From DATJFH01 sp035495815 (lineage in GTDB: Bacteria; Acidobacteriota; Terriglobia; Bryobacterales; Bryobacteraceae): 58,467 nt of DNA. Every line of letters begins with the position of its first letter. Position 1 is the stretch's first letter. A model generated the notes under the pieces. It had not been told where the DNA came from. It ran no database searches and worked only from the letters and a program-made list of their open reading frames with translations. This document shows, piece after piece, positions 48,253-56,757 of this stretch. The position numbers were made by a program, and so were the translations under genes. Location: positions 1 to 58,467 of the forward strand of contig DATJFH010000371.1 of NCBI GenBank assembly GCA_035495815.1. The letters are read 5' to 3'.

Positions 48253-48260
48253 TGGCACGT

Positions 48261-49166
48261 ATGACACGCCGCACGATGCTCAATACTACTGCCGCGGGAG
48301 CGGCTTTGGCCGCCAACCGCCCCACCGGGGACGACATCTCCCTGGCTGCCTGGTCCATCAACCGCAGCTTCTTCGGCGCCCATCGCTGGAAGAATCTTGA
48401 CCTGCCGCAGATCGCCCGCGAGCAGTTCGACATCACTGGCCTCGAGTTCGTCAACCAGTTCTTCGAAAATCCCGTCATGGGGTATCTCAACCAGCTCAGA
48501 AAGAACGGCGACGCGCATGGGGTGCGGTTCGTGCTCATCATGGTTGACGGCGAAGGCGACATGTCCGCCGTCGATAAAAAGCAGCGGATCGAAGCCGCCG
48601 TGGCTCATCGGAAATGGGTCGATATCGCGCATTATCTTGGCTGCCACGCCATCCGCTGCAATATGGGCGGGCCGCGGCAGAACTGGAAGAGTGACGGGGA
48701 CCTTGTCAGCCGCGCTGCCGAGAGCTTTCACCATCTGCTCGACTACGCGAAGCAGGCTGAACTGAATGTCATCATCGAAAATCATGGCGGCGCGTCCTCT
48801 GATCCCGACGTGGTCGTCAAGCTGATGAAGGCCGTCGACGACCCGAATTTCGGAACGCTGCCGGATTTCGGCAATATCAATCCGGGGGACGACAACGCGG
48901 AGGTGATCCGCAAGATCGTTCCCTGGGCCAAGGGAATCTCGGTGAAAGCCTCCTGGGCGGCCGACGGTATGCATCCTGGCTGGAACCTCGAAAAGATCAT
49001 ACGCATCTGCCAGGATGCGGGATACCATGGATTTTGGGGCATCGAATCGAACTTCGCCCGGAACTCGCCTGAAAAGCTGTCGGCGGATCAGATCTGGGAG
49101 AACGAGCTCAAGGGGGTCCGGCTGACCAAGGCCGTGCTCGACCGGGTGGTGCTGAAGAAAGGATGA
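48261..49166 (+). CDS. Sugar phosphate isomerase/epimerase-like TIM-barrel protein
   Basis: A 301-residue protein of the AP-endonuclease-2 / xylose-isomerase-like TIM-barrel superfamily. The N terminus may be a Tat-type signal (MTRRTMLNTTAAGAALAAN). The barrel has DISLAAWSINRSFF, FDITGLEFVNQFFEN, GVRFVLIMVDGEGD, the metal-ligand Glu in LNVIIENHGGASSD, LPDFGNINPGDDN with metal-binding Asp/His type residues, and GFWGIESNFARN near the C terminus. Substrate is probably a sugar or cyclitol. It starts the operon; the next gene begins 2 bases after its stop, with AAGGA inside the stop region. Confidence 0.85.
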   Translation: MTRRTMLNTTAAGAALAANRPTGDDISLAAWSINRSFFGAHRWKNLDLPQIAREQFDITGLEFVNQFFENPVMGYLNQLRKNGDAHGVRFVLIMVDGEGDMSAVDKKQRIEAAVAHRKWVDIAHYLGCHAIRCNMGGPRQNWKSDGDLVSRAAESFHHLLDYAKQAELNVIIENHGGASSDPDVVVKLMKAVDDPNFGTLPDFGNINPGDDNAEVIRKIVPWAKGISVKASWAADGMHPGWNLEKIIRICQDAGYHGFWGIESNFARNSPEKLSADQIWENELKGVRLTKAVLDRVVLKKG

Positions 49167-49168
49167 TC

Positions 49169-50506
49169 ATGAATACTACGAGACGGGATTTTTTGGGGCG
49201 GGCCGGCGCCGGCGCCATCGTTTATAAGCTGGCGGGCGCGCGTCCTCAATTGAAGGCAGCTTCGAAGAACGATCAGATCGGGCTCGGTTTCATCGGCGTG
49301 GGCATCCGCGGCACATACCTGCTGGAAGCTTTTCAGAAGGTCCAAGGTGTGCGCCCGGTGATTGCGGCCGACCTCTACGACGGGCATCACGTCAACGCCA
49401 GGGAGATCACCAAGGGCTCCATCGAGACCACGCGCGATTACCACAAAGTGATCGGGCATAAGGACGTGGACGCGGTCGTCATTGCCACTCCGGATCACTG
49501 GCACCACCGCATGACGCTCGATGCGCTCGCCGCCGGCAAGCCCGTGTATGTGGAGAAGCCGATGACGTGGAGCATCGAGCAGGGCAGGGAAGTGATCGAC
49601 GCCACCGAAAAGAGCAGGAAACTGCTCATGGTCGGCAGCGGCGCGAAGACGTCGCCGCTGACCGCCAAAGCCCGGGAGATCGTCCAATCCGGGGCGCTGG
49701 GCAAGGTCAACATGGTCCGGATGCTGAATCATCGCAACAATCCCGAGGGCGCCTGGGTATACGCGATTCCGCCGGACGCCTCGCCGAAGACAGTGGATTG
49801 GGAGCGCTTCCTCGGTAACTCGCCCAAGCGGGCTTACGATCCTAAAATCTTCTTCCGCTGGCGCTGCTGGTGGGAATACTCCGGTGGCGTGGCCACCGAT
49901 CTGTTCGTGCATGAGCTGTCGCAGTTGCATGAGATCATGGACGTGCCCGCGCCCATCTCCGCCGTTTCCCAGGGCGGCATCTTCCGCTGGGACGACGGCC
50001 GCAGCGTTCCGGACGTGATGAATTCCGTCTTCGAATACGAGCCGGGCTTCCTGGCGGACATCTACGTCAACCTGGGCAACTCGCAGGAGATGAACGGGAC
50101 GCTCATCATGGGGTCGCAGGGGACGCTGGCTCTGGGCGCCCGCGGGCGGCGCGGCGGGGCGGCGCTCACACTGTATCCGGAGCCGGTGTTCGGCGAGGCT
50201 CAGCGCTACGGAACCAATGGCTGGCCGAAGGAAATGCGCCGGCAATATTTCGAGGCGCTTGGTTATACCGCTGACGGCCGTCCCAAATCCGAGACACCCA
50301 AGCCCAAGCCTCAGGAGATCTCGATCGAGCGCGGGCTCGAACATCACGAGTACTTCATCAAGTCCCTGCGCGACGGATCGCCGAGCAAGGAGAATGCCAC
50401 CGAGGGCCATCACGCGGCCGGAGCGGCCCATCTGGCGAATCTGGCCTACCGGAAGGGGCGCCGCATGCGCTGGGATCCGAAGACAGGCGCCGTCACCGAG
50501 GGCTGA
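49169..50506 (+). CDS. Gfo/Idh/MocA-family oxidoreductase, Tat signal
   Basis: A 445-residue NAD(P)-dependent oxidoreductase for sugars or cyclitols. ATG 49169 is favoured over ATG 49163 because AAAGGA then stands 5 bases before it. The Tat-type signal (NTTRRDFLGRAGAGAIVYKL) suggests periplasmic export. The Rossmann domain has LGFIGVGIRGTYLL, VVIATPDHWHH and the catalytic Lys in VYVEKPMTW; the C-terminal domain has GGVATDLFVHELSQLHEIMD. The family oxidises or epimerises sugars. With the TIM-barrel isomerase just upstream (2 bases) it probably forms a two-step sugar conversion. The DUF5996 gene overlaps its stop by one base. Confidence 0.9.
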   Translation: MNTTRRDFLGRAGAGAIVYKLAGARPQLKAASKNDQIGLGFIGVGIRGTYLLEAFQKVQGVRPVIAADLYDGHHVNAREITKGSIETTRDYHKVIGHKDVDAVVIATPDHWHHRMTLDALAAGKPVYVEKPMTWSIEQGREVIDATEKSRKLLMVGSGAKTSPLTAKAREIVQSGALGKVNMVRMLNHRNNPEGAWVYAIPPDASPKTVDWERFLGNSPKRAYDPKIFFRWRCWWEYSGGVATDLFVHELSQLHEIMDVPAPISAVSQGGIFRWDDGRSVPDVMNSVFEYEPGFLADIYVNLGNSQEMNGTLIMGSQGTLALGARGRRGGAALTLYPEPVFGEAQRYGTNGWPKEMRRQYFEALGYTADGRPKSETPKPKPQEISIERGLEHHEYFIKSLRDGSPSKENATEGHHAAGAAHLANLAYRKGRRMRWDPKTGAVTEG

Positions 50507-51399
50507 TGCCGACGCCTGAATTTGTTTGGCCCGAACTGCCGCTGGCCGCGTGGAGCGATACCTATGCCACGCTGCACATGTGGATGCAGATCGCCGGCAA
50601 GATCCGCACCACGCTCTCGCCGCCGGTCAATCACTGGTGGCATTCCGCTCTGTACGTGAACTCGCGCGGGCTGACCACCTCCCCCGTTCCGTTCCGCGAC
50701 GGCGCGTTCGAGCTCCAGTTCGACTTCATCGATCACCGGCTGGAGATCTCGGGCAGCGACGGCGGACGCCAGTCGCTGTCACTCTCCGCCGAGCCGGTGG
50801 CCGTCTTCCATCAGAAGCTCATGTCCGCTTTGCGGTCGATGGGAGTCGAAATCACCATCAACGAAAAGCCGCAGGAAGTCGCCAATCCGATTCCGTTCAG
50901 CAAGGACTACCAGCATGCGTCTTACGATCCGGAGTACGCCCATCGCTGGTGGAGAATCCTGCTCTCGACGGAAGTCGTGCTGAGCGGGTTTCGCTCGCGG
51001 TTCATCGGCAAATGCAGCCCGGTCCATTTCTTCTGGGGCAGCTTCGATCTTTGCTGCACGCGCTTTTCGGGACGTCCCGCCCCACCGCGGAAAGGCGTGA
51101 TCACCAGCGAAGCCTACTCGCATGAGTGCAGCAGCGCCGGCTTCTGGCCGGGCGGCGGGCCGGTCTCCGAGCCGGCATTCTACGCCTACACCGCGCCCGC
51201 GCCCGAAGGTCTTGCGGACGCGCCGTTACGGCCCGCCGCCGCATTCTGGCACAAGGATTTTTCCGAATTTATCCTGAAGTATGAGGATGTCAGGCTGGCC
51301 GCTTCGCCGCCCGACACGCTGCTCGAATTTCTCCAGAGCACCTACGAAGCCGGCGCCAATCTCGCCCGTTGGGAACGTGCCGCGCTCGAACGGCGATGA
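50506..51399 (+). CDS. DUF5996 family protein
   Basis: A 297-residue protein of the DUF5996 family, of unknown function. The family signatures are clear: WPELPLAAWSDTYATLHMWM, QIAGKIRTTLSPPVNHWW, the SRGLTTSPVPF stretch, FIDHRLEISGSDGG, HASYDPEYAHRWWRILL, IGKCSPVHFFWGSFDLCCTR and SHECSSAGFWPGGG. No signal peptide and no membrane segment, so it is cytoplasmic. Its ATG overlaps the upstream stop (TGATG), so its synthesis is coupled to the oxidoreductase. The linkage to a sugar-handling pair is of interest because the family has no assigned function. Confidence 0.9.
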   Translation: MPTPEFVWPELPLAAWSDTYATLHMWMQIAGKIRTTLSPPVNHWWHSALYVNSRGLTTSPVPFRDGAFELQFDFIDHRLEISGSDGGRQSLSLSAEPVAVFHQKLMSALRSMGVEITINEKPQEVANPIPFSKDYQHASYDPEYAHRWWRILLSTEVVLSGFRSRFIGKCSPVHFFWGSFDLCCTRFSGRPAPPRKGVITSEAYSHECSSAGFWPGGGPVSEPAFYAYTAPAPEGLADAPLRPAAAFWHKDFSEFILKYEDVRLAASPPDTLLEFLQSTYEAGANLARWERAALERR

Positions 51400-51424
51400 C
51401 GCCCGGCTGCCTGATCCTAAACTC

Positions 51425-51430
51425 TACAAT
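51425..51430 (+). promoter_or_regulatory. -10 element (TACAAT) of the broken small gene
   Basis: TACAAT ends 6 bases before ATG 51437, the spacing of a leaderless message. Confidence 0.4.
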
Positions 51431-51436
51431 TAAGGG

Positions 51437-51729
51437 ATGCGGACCGATCTGTATACCAAAATCATCCTGACCGTGATCGCCGGCCTGCTGGCCTCCGTCG
51501 CCTTCCGTCCGGTTCTCGCGCCCGCGCAGTGCGCGCGCGAAGCGGTCTCTATATCGAGCCAAGGACGACGCAGGTGAACGGAAATGGCCGTCAATCGACG
51601 CACCGTCGAGATCTGGGGCTGCCGGACTTTGGCGACGGCCACTATATGGTCGATTCAGTGAATTCAGCGCCTCCCGTATCGACGCCGATGTACCTCGGCA
51701 AATTCGAGTTCTCCAGGATCAAGCCGTAG
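51437..51729 (+). pseudogene. Small membrane-anchored protein gene, several frame breaks
   Basis: A small protein of the acidobacterial type that starts MRTDLYTK and has a membrane anchor or signal (IILTVIAGLLASVAFRPVLA). Frame A runs 51437 to about 51535, then frame B (SGLYIEPRTTQV) to about 51582, frame C (MAVNRRTVEIWG) at 51584-51618, then frame B again (LPDFGDGHYMVDSVNSAPPV, then PMYLGKFEF) to the stop at 51729. Breaks lie at GC or G runs (TGCGCGCGCGA near 51528-51538 and TGGGG near 51614-51618). From memory, relatives read YIEP-TT ... VDLRTG-IWG ... YLGKF in one frame. The span is one short of a multiple of three. A real pseudogene or clustered assembly errors. Confidence 0.6.
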
Positions 51730-51740
51730 GAAAGCGCCTG

Positions 51741-53531
51741 ATGTTTCGTCGCCCCGCGCTGGTCTGCCTGGCCGTCGTGCTGAATCTGCCGCGCGCCGCG
51801 GCGCCCCAGACGCCGCAGTTCGAGCTGCCGGGAACCGTCCAGCCACGGCGTTATTCGCTTGACTTGACCATCGTGCCGGCCCGGACTGTTTTCACGGGCT
51901 CGGTGATCATCGACCTCGAAATCATGGAGCCTGCCTCCCGGGTGTGGCTCCACGGCAAGGACCTCGATGTCGTCTCCGCTTTCCTGAGCGCCAGGGAGGG
52001 CGTTTTACGCGCGCGTGCGATCTCGAGCGGCGGTGAGTTCCTGGCCTTCGATCTGCCGCAAGTTGTAGCGCCCGGTCCGGCGCGGCTTGAAGTTCGTTAT
52101 CGGGGTAAGCTCAGCGGCGGGACTGCGGGCGCTTACCGCCGCCAGGCCGGCGGGCGCTGGTACGTCTTCACGTCCTTTACCGCCATTGAAGCCCGGCGCG
52201 CTTTCCCTTGTTTTGACGAACCCCGTTACAAGACGCCGTGGCGCGTCACGCTCCACGTCAACAGAGAAGAGGTGGCGCTTTCGAACACCAGCTCCCTGAA
52301 TGAATCGCCCGAGCCGGACGGCATGAAGCGTGTCGAGTTTGGCGAATCGCCGCCGCTGCCGTCATCGCTGGTGGCGTTCGCTGTCGGTCCCTTCGACGTC
52401 GTGGCAGCCGGCAGGGCGGGGAAGAACGGCGTCCCGGTCCGGATCATCACGCCGCGAGGGCGGTCGCGCCAAGCCGCCGCGGCGCGCGATCTGACGGCCG
52501 ATCTGCTGCCTCGCCTCGAGACCTACACCGGAATCGCTTACCCGTTTGAAAAGCTCGATCACCTGGCCGCGCTTGGCAGCTTTTTCGGCGCCACCGAGTA
52601 TCCGGGGCTGATCACCTATCAGGACGATATTCTGCTGCCCGCGCCCGGCCCGGAACGGCTCGACCGGCTGCGGCGCATCATGTCGCACGAGTTGGCGCAC
52701 CAGTGGTTCGGCAATCTGGTCACTATGTCCGGCTGGCGCGACGTCTGGCTCAGCGAGGGCTTCGCCACCTGGATGGCGTCAAAGTTCTCCGGCGGAGAAT
52801 TTTCGAGGGTTCTCGACCGCGTTCAGATCATGGCCATCGACCGCCGTCCCGTGCGTCTCGATCCGCGGTCGCGAAGAGAGATGCGCGATTTGTACAACCG
52901 CATCGTGTATGAAAAGGGCGCCGCTACGCTGGCCATGGTCGAGCACTGGATCGGCGAGACCCCGTTCCGGAGCGGGATTCGGAGCTACCTGGCCGAATAC
53001 CGGTTTGCAGGCGTCACCACGCAGGATTTTGTACGCGCCCTATCGCATGCCGCCGGGAAGGATCTTGCCCCTGTCTTCGATAGCTTCCTCGATCGGACCG
53101 GATTTCCGGAAGTCACCGCGGATATCCGCTGTAGCCCGCACTCGGAGCCGCGCGTCGTTCTCGAGCAGAAGGGAACGGCGGTCTGGCGTCTACCCGTTTG
53201 CGTGAAGGCGGACGGCGCCGGCGTTCAATGCGTGGAGATGGAAGGGCGTGAAAAGGAGATGGCTCTCACCGGGGCCGGCCGCTGTCCTGCCTGGGTGCTG
53301 CCGAATGCCGGAGCCGCCGGGTACTATCGGACGCCGGTCAGCCCCGGGCAGTTCGCAGCGCTGTGGAGCGCCCGCGATCTGAGCGCCGCCGAGCGGCTTG
53401 GGCTGGTTTTGGATGCGCCTCGAATTCCGGTTCCGCTGTTGCGAAAAATCGCACAGGACAACGAGCCGGCAGTCGCTTTCGCCGCGCTCGCCGCGGCCGG
53501 TGTGATTTCGGCGATTATGGCGTCGATTTGA
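51741..53531 (+). CDS. M1-family zinc aminopeptidase, exported
   Basis: A 596-residue metallopeptidase that removes N-terminal residues. A signal peptide covers about 1-22 (ending AAPQ). The N-terminal beta domain (about 25-210) has FTSFTAIEARRAFPCFDEP. The catalytic domain has the zinc motif SHELAHQWFGN near residue 316, with the distant Glu in WLSEGFATWM near 337, and GATEYPGLITY in the place of the usual GAMEN motif; the amino-group-binding Glu is kept. The C-terminal region is short compared with the 850-residue enzymes. A TAGGAAAG lies about 7 bases before the ATG. The stop overlaps that of the convergent nagA by 17 bases. Confidence 0.92.
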   Translation: MFRRPALVCLAVVLNLPRAAAPQTPQFELPGTVQPRRYSLDLTIVPARTVFTGSVIIDLEIMEPASRVWLHGKDLDVVSAFLSAREGVLRARAISSGGEFLAFDLPQVVAPGPARLEVRYRGKLSGGTAGAYRRQAGGRWYVFTSFTAIEARRAFPCFDEPRYKTPWRVTLHVNREEVALSNTSSLNESPEPDGMKRVEFGESPPLPSSLVAFAVGPFDVVAAGRAGKNGVPVRIITPRGRSRQAAAARDLTADLLPRLETYTGIAYPFEKLDHLAALGSFFGATEYPGLITYQDDILLPAPGPERLDRLRRIMSHELAHQWFGNLVTMSGWRDVWLSEGFATWMASKFSGGEFSRVLDRVQIMAIDRRPVRLDPRSRREMRDLYNRIVYEKGAATLAMVEHWIGETPFRSGIRSYLAEYRFAGVTTQDFVRALSHAAGKDLAPVFDSFLDRTGFPEVTADIRCSPHSEPRVVLEQKGTAVWRLPVCVKADGAGVQCVEMEGREKEMALTGAGRCPAWVLPNAGAAGYYRTPVSPGQFAALWSARDLSAAERLGLVLDAPRIPVPLLRKIAQDNEPAVAFAALAAAGVISAIMASI

Positions 53532-54666
53532 AAACCGGACGGCCGCTGATCCAGGTTTCTTTCACCTCGACCGCCTGCGTCTCCGCATCGAACCCGAACA
53601 TCACGAAGTCCGCCCGATCGTCCTTCACCAGTCCGTTCTTCCGTCCGGGCACGTTGCCGGTCCGCGCCGGATTGACCGTCGCCATCCGGACCGCGTCCGG
53701 CAGCGACATCCCTGCCAGCTTCATCAGATTCCGAACGCCATGATCCATGCGCAGCGCCGAGCCTGCCAGCTTGTCCTGATCGGAGAGCAGCACCCGGTTG
53801 TCTTCCGTCAGAATCACGGTCTGTTCACCCAGCGCGTAGCGGCCGGGCTTGGCCCCCGCCGGTGAACTGGCGTCGGTGACCAGCACGGATCGCTCCAGCC
53901 CCTTCGCGCGCAGCGCCACTCTCAGAAAAGACGACGGCAGGTGCACGCCATCCACAATGAAGCTGGCCACCAGCCGGTCTTCCGCCAACTGCTCCCAGAT
54001 GTAGTTCGGATGCCGCTGCAGAACCTGGTGCGCGCCATTCCCGAGATGCGTGGACATGGTCGCGCCGGCGGCGACCGCGCTCGCAATTTGAGCGCCGTCC
54101 GCATTCGTGTGGCCGATCGAAACCACCACCCCTTCGGAGGTCAACGCTTCGATATATGCCGGCGCCTGCGGCCATTCCGGCGCCACGGTCACCAGCCTCA
54201 CGTGGCCGCGAGCCGCTTCCTGCCAGCGATGAAACTCATTGACGTCCGGCGGCCGCACCCACCGTCTCGGGTGCGCTCCGCGCGGCCCGTCGTCAGGAGA
54301 GATATGGGGACCTTCCACGTGGAAGCCGTCCATCGTATCGCCGTCAGCCAGCGATTCCTTGGCCCGGGCCAGATTCGCCAGGGCTTCGCGCATGTCATCC
54401 GGCCCGCCCGTGATCACGGTTGGGTAGAACCGGGTGACACCGGTCGAGAACAGCGCCTGCAGCGATCGCGCAATCTCCTCGTGCGATGTTCCTGCCGAAT
54501 TGTAGTCCACTCCGGCGAATCCGTTGACCTGCACATCGACCCACCCCGGAGTGAGAAATACGTCGTCCGCCCCCGCCACCTGCTTCACTTCCGTGATGGC
54601 TTTATCGAATGCGACCTCGATGCTTTTTCCGGTCGCGACATCTTTGCCTCGCAATGTTTTTTGCAC
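53515..54666 (-). CDS. nagA: N-acetylglucosamine-6-phosphate deacetylase
   Basis: A 383-residue amidohydrolase-superfamily enzyme that converts GlcNAc-6-P to GlcN-6-P and acetate in amino-sugar breakdown. It has the N-terminal DVFLTPGWVDVQVNGFAG, the metal-ligand Glu in DGFHVEGPHIS, SIGHTNADGAQ, THLGNGAH, FIVDGVHLP and the catalytic Asp in LVTDASSPAG, and ends with the usual VNPART and ADFVMFGFD. The usual HLFNAM reads HLGNGAH, a small deviation. The start is GTG 54666 with no strong ribosome site. No nagB or transporter gene is nearby. Confidence 0.9.
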   Translation of the reverse strand: MQKTLRGKDVATGKSIEVAFDKAITEVKQVAGADDVFLTPGWVDVQVNGFAGVDYNSAGTSHEEIARSLQALFSTGVTRFYPTVITGGPDDMREALANLARAKESLADGDTMDGFHVEGPHISPDDGPRGAHPRRWVRPPDVNEFHRWQEAARGHVRLVTVAPEWPQAPAYIEALTSEGVVVSIGHTNADGAQIASAVAAGATMSTHLGNGAHQVLQRHPNYIWEQLAEDRLVASFIVDGVHLPSSFLRVALRAKGLERSVLVTDASSPAGAKPGRYALGEQTVILTEDNRVLLSDQDKLAGSALRMDHGVRNLMKLAGMSLPDAVRMATVNPARTGNVPGRKNGLVKDDRADFVMFGFDAETQAVEVKETWISGRPVFKSTP

Positions 54667-54791
54667 AGGATTACCACACCGCCTACGACGTAAGTTGTAC
54701 TGAGAGTACTCTAAAAAACCTGTTGAAAAGATCCCGAAAGAGGTAAATGCATCTGGCGTTTCCTTCCCGGAACCGTTACAAAGAAGAGGTT

Positions 54792-54856
54792 CGGCTGCGG
54801 CACAATCAGGACGGCAGATCTCGGGGGAGGTAGTCGATCCAGTTGGGCCGCAGCCG
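54792..54856. repeat. Inverted repeat in the 3' region of ilvE
   Basis: CGGCTGCGG (54792-54800) and CCGCAGCCG (54848-54856) are perfect 9-base complements, 47 bases apart, starting 13 bases after the ilvE stop. It could form a long-loop stem in the 3' end of the message. No T run follows, so it is not a typical terminator. Confidence 0.3.
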
Positions 54857-54868
54857 GGTGTTTTCCGT

Positions 54869-55816
54869 CTATTGCGCTACGCCGACCGGCTTGGGCGCGT
54901 TCACCGCCGACAGCCAGCCATGGCGGTCATGCTTGGTCCCGTGAATAATCGCAAAAAATTCCTTCTGCAGCTTTTCCGCGATCGGACCCCGGTAACCCTT
55001 TCCAATCTGAATCTTGTCGATCGAACGGATGGGCGTGATCTCCGCCGCCGTGCCGGAGAAGAATACTTCGTCGGCAATGTACAGCATCTCGCGCGGCACA
55101 ATGGACTCGGTGAGCGGAATGTCCAGGTCGCGCGCCAATTGGATCACGGTGTCCCTCGTGATTCCGGGCAGTACCGAGGCGCCCAGTGGAGGCGTCACGA
55201 TCTTTCCATCGCGCACGACAAAAATGTTCTCCCCCGACCCCTCACTCACATAGCCCGCGGTGTCGAGTCCGATTCCCTCCGAGTAGCCGTTGGTGATCGC
55301 CTCCATCTTGATCAGCTGCGAGTTCATGTAGTTTGCGCCGGCTTTGGCCAGCGCCGGCAGCGTATTGGGCGCAAGCCGGTTCCAACTCGAGACGCATACG
55401 TCCACGCCTTCCGCCAAAGCCTCTTCTCCCAGGTACTTGCCCCACTCCCAGCAGGCCAGGTACACATCCACCGGATTCTTCAGCGGATTGACTCCGATCT
55501 CGCCGTACGCGCGCAGGGCGATCGGCCGGATGTAGCAGGAAGGAAGTTCGTTGACGCGTACAAGCTCGAGCATGGCTTCCGCCAGCAAGTCCTGGCCGAA
55601 GGGCAGATCCATGCGATAAATCTTTGCCGAGTCAGCCATGCGGCGCACGTGCTCGTGCATACGGAATACTGCCGGACCGCTGGAGGTCGCATAGCAGCGG
55701 ATTCCCTCGAACACGGAACTGCCGTAGCTGACAACGTGAGAAAGGACGTGAATGTGGGCGTCTTCCCAGCGAATAAACCGTCCGTTGTGCCAAATCTTCT
55801 TGGTGGGCGTCAACAT
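54869..55816 (-). CDS. ilvE: Branched-chain amino acid aminotransferase
   Basis: A 315-residue class IV PLP aminotransferase that makes valine, leucine and isoleucine from their 2-oxo acids. It has the N-terminal SYGSSVFEGIRCY, the PLP-binding lysine in ALAKAGANYMNS near residue 160, GYVSEGSGENIFVV near 195 and the phosphate-binding VFFSGTAAEITPI near 255. All fit the long IlvE branch (ends with a family-like C terminus). TATAAT lies 6 bases before ATG and no Shine-Dalgarno sequence is seen. Together with ilvD elsewhere in the window it belongs to branched-chain synthesis. Confidence 0.95.
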   Translation of the reverse strand: MLTPTKKIWHNGRFIRWEDAHIHVLSHVVSYGSSVFEGIRCYATSSGPAVFRMHEHVRRMADSAKIYRMDLPFGQDLLAEAMLELVRVNELPSCYIRPIALRAYGEIGVNPLKNPVDVYLACWEWGKYLGEEALAEGVDVCVSSWNRLAPNTLPALAKAGANYMNSQLIKMEAITNGYSEGIGLDTAGYVSEGSGENIFVVRDGKIVTPPLGASVLPGITRDTVIQLARDLDIPLTESIVPREMLYIADEVFFSGTAAEITPIRSIDKIQIGKGYRGPIAEKLQKEFFAIIHGTKHDRHGWLSAVNAPKPVGVAQ

Positions 55817-55822
55817 CCAAAC

Positions 55823-55828
55823 ATTATA
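55823..55828 (-). promoter_or_regulatory. -10 element (TATAAT) of ilvE
   Basis: A perfect TATAAT on the minus strand, 6 bases before ATG 55816. This is the clearest leaderless arrangement in the window: transcription would begin at or beside the start codon. No good -35 is present. Confidence 0.5.
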
Positions 55829-55875
55829 GCGCGGGGTTTCCGAACTTTCCTGCGCGCCGTCATGGCGCCTGCGCT

Positions 55876-56757
55876 TTAAACCGGCTTCACCACGTCCCGG
55901 TGAGTGATCTTGGCCCTGTATCCGGCCTGCCGCAGCCCCTTGTAAATCTGCTCCGCGATCATCACCGACCGGTGATGTCCGCCCGTGCAGCCGAACGCGA
56001 TCGTGAGATAGCTCTTCCCCTCCCTAATGTAATGCGGCAGCAGGTACACCAGCAGCTCCGAAATGCGTTGGATGAACTCGACCGTCTGCGGAAAAGACCG
56101 TATGTAGCGCGCCACCTTCGGATTGCGTCCGGAGAGCTTTTTGAACGCCGGAATATAGTTCGGATTCGGCAGGAAGCGCACATCGAACACCAGGTCGCTA
56201 TCGGCAGGGACGCCGTGCCGGTAGCCGAAACTGGTGACGTACACCACGATCTTCGACTCTTCCCGCTCGCCCCGAAATTTCTCGATAATCGTTTCCCGCA
56301 GGTCGTGCACGTTGAACTTGGACGTGTCGATGATGATGTCCGCCAGCGCCCGGATCGGCTTCAGCTTGCGGCGCTCCGATTGCAAACTCCGCTGCACCGA
56401 TCTGTCCGTGCCGAGTGGATGTGGCCGGCGCGTCTCGCTGAAACGCCTGACCAGCGTGGCGTCGTTGGCTTCGAGAAACAGCAGCTTGGTGGGAATACTG
56501 CGCCGGATGCGGGCGTAAAGAGCGGGAAAATTCTTCAGGCTCTCTCCTTCCCGCACATCCACCACAAGCGCGGCCCGGCGGACCGTGGCGGAGTCCCCCG
56601 TAAGCTCCGCGAATTTGGGGATCAGCTCGATCGGTAGATTATCCACCGAGTAATAGCCCAGATCTTCGAGCGCCCGGATCACCGATCCCTTCCCCGATCC
56701 ACTCATGCCGGTAATGATTACCAGCTCCGCCGGGGGGCGCGGCGCACTCTTCGCCAT
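55876..56757 (-). CDS. rapZ: RNase adapter protein RapZ
   Basis: A 293-residue P-loop protein. In enterobacteria it guides RNase E to the small RNA GlmZ and so controls amino-sugar synthesis; elsewhere its role is less clear. The Walker A motif is GMSGSGKGSVIRALEDLGYY near residue 18. The C-terminal domain has FGYRHGVPADSDLVFDVRF and GCTGGHHRSVMIAE near the end. ATG 56757 is chosen (the frame is open to GTG 56763); its A is shared with the hpf stop TGA, giving translational coupling. Confidence 0.93.
   Translation of the reverse strand: MAKSAPRPPAELVIITGMSGSGKGSVIRALEDLGYYSVDNLPIELIPKFAELTGDSATVRRAALVVDVREGESLKNFPALYARIRRSIPTKLLFLEANDATLVRRFSETRRPHPLGTDRSVQRSLQSERRKLKPIRALADIIIDTSKFNVHDLRETIIEKFRGEREESKIVVYVTSFGYRHGVPADSDLVFDVRFLPNPNYIPAFKKLSGRNPKVARYIRSFPQTVEFIQRISELLVYLLPHYIREGKSYLTIAFGCTGGHHRSVMIAEQIYKGLRQAGYRAKITHRDVVKPV

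Larger units (their letters stand above)
47889..48260. other. Divergent regulatory gap
   Basis: 372 bases between the YncE-like gene and the isomerase operon. Apart from the two promoters no gene is seen. An in-frame extension of the downstream isomerase frame runs through it on the plus strand, but its residue content (many Arg/Pro with no signal) looks non-coding. Confidence 0.5.

Noticed and set aside
47310..48260. Upstream in-frame extension of the isomerase gene to 47310
   Set aside because: It overlaps the divergent propeller gene, its residues are Arg/Pro-rich, and ATG 48261 has a good promoter and a Tat-like start.
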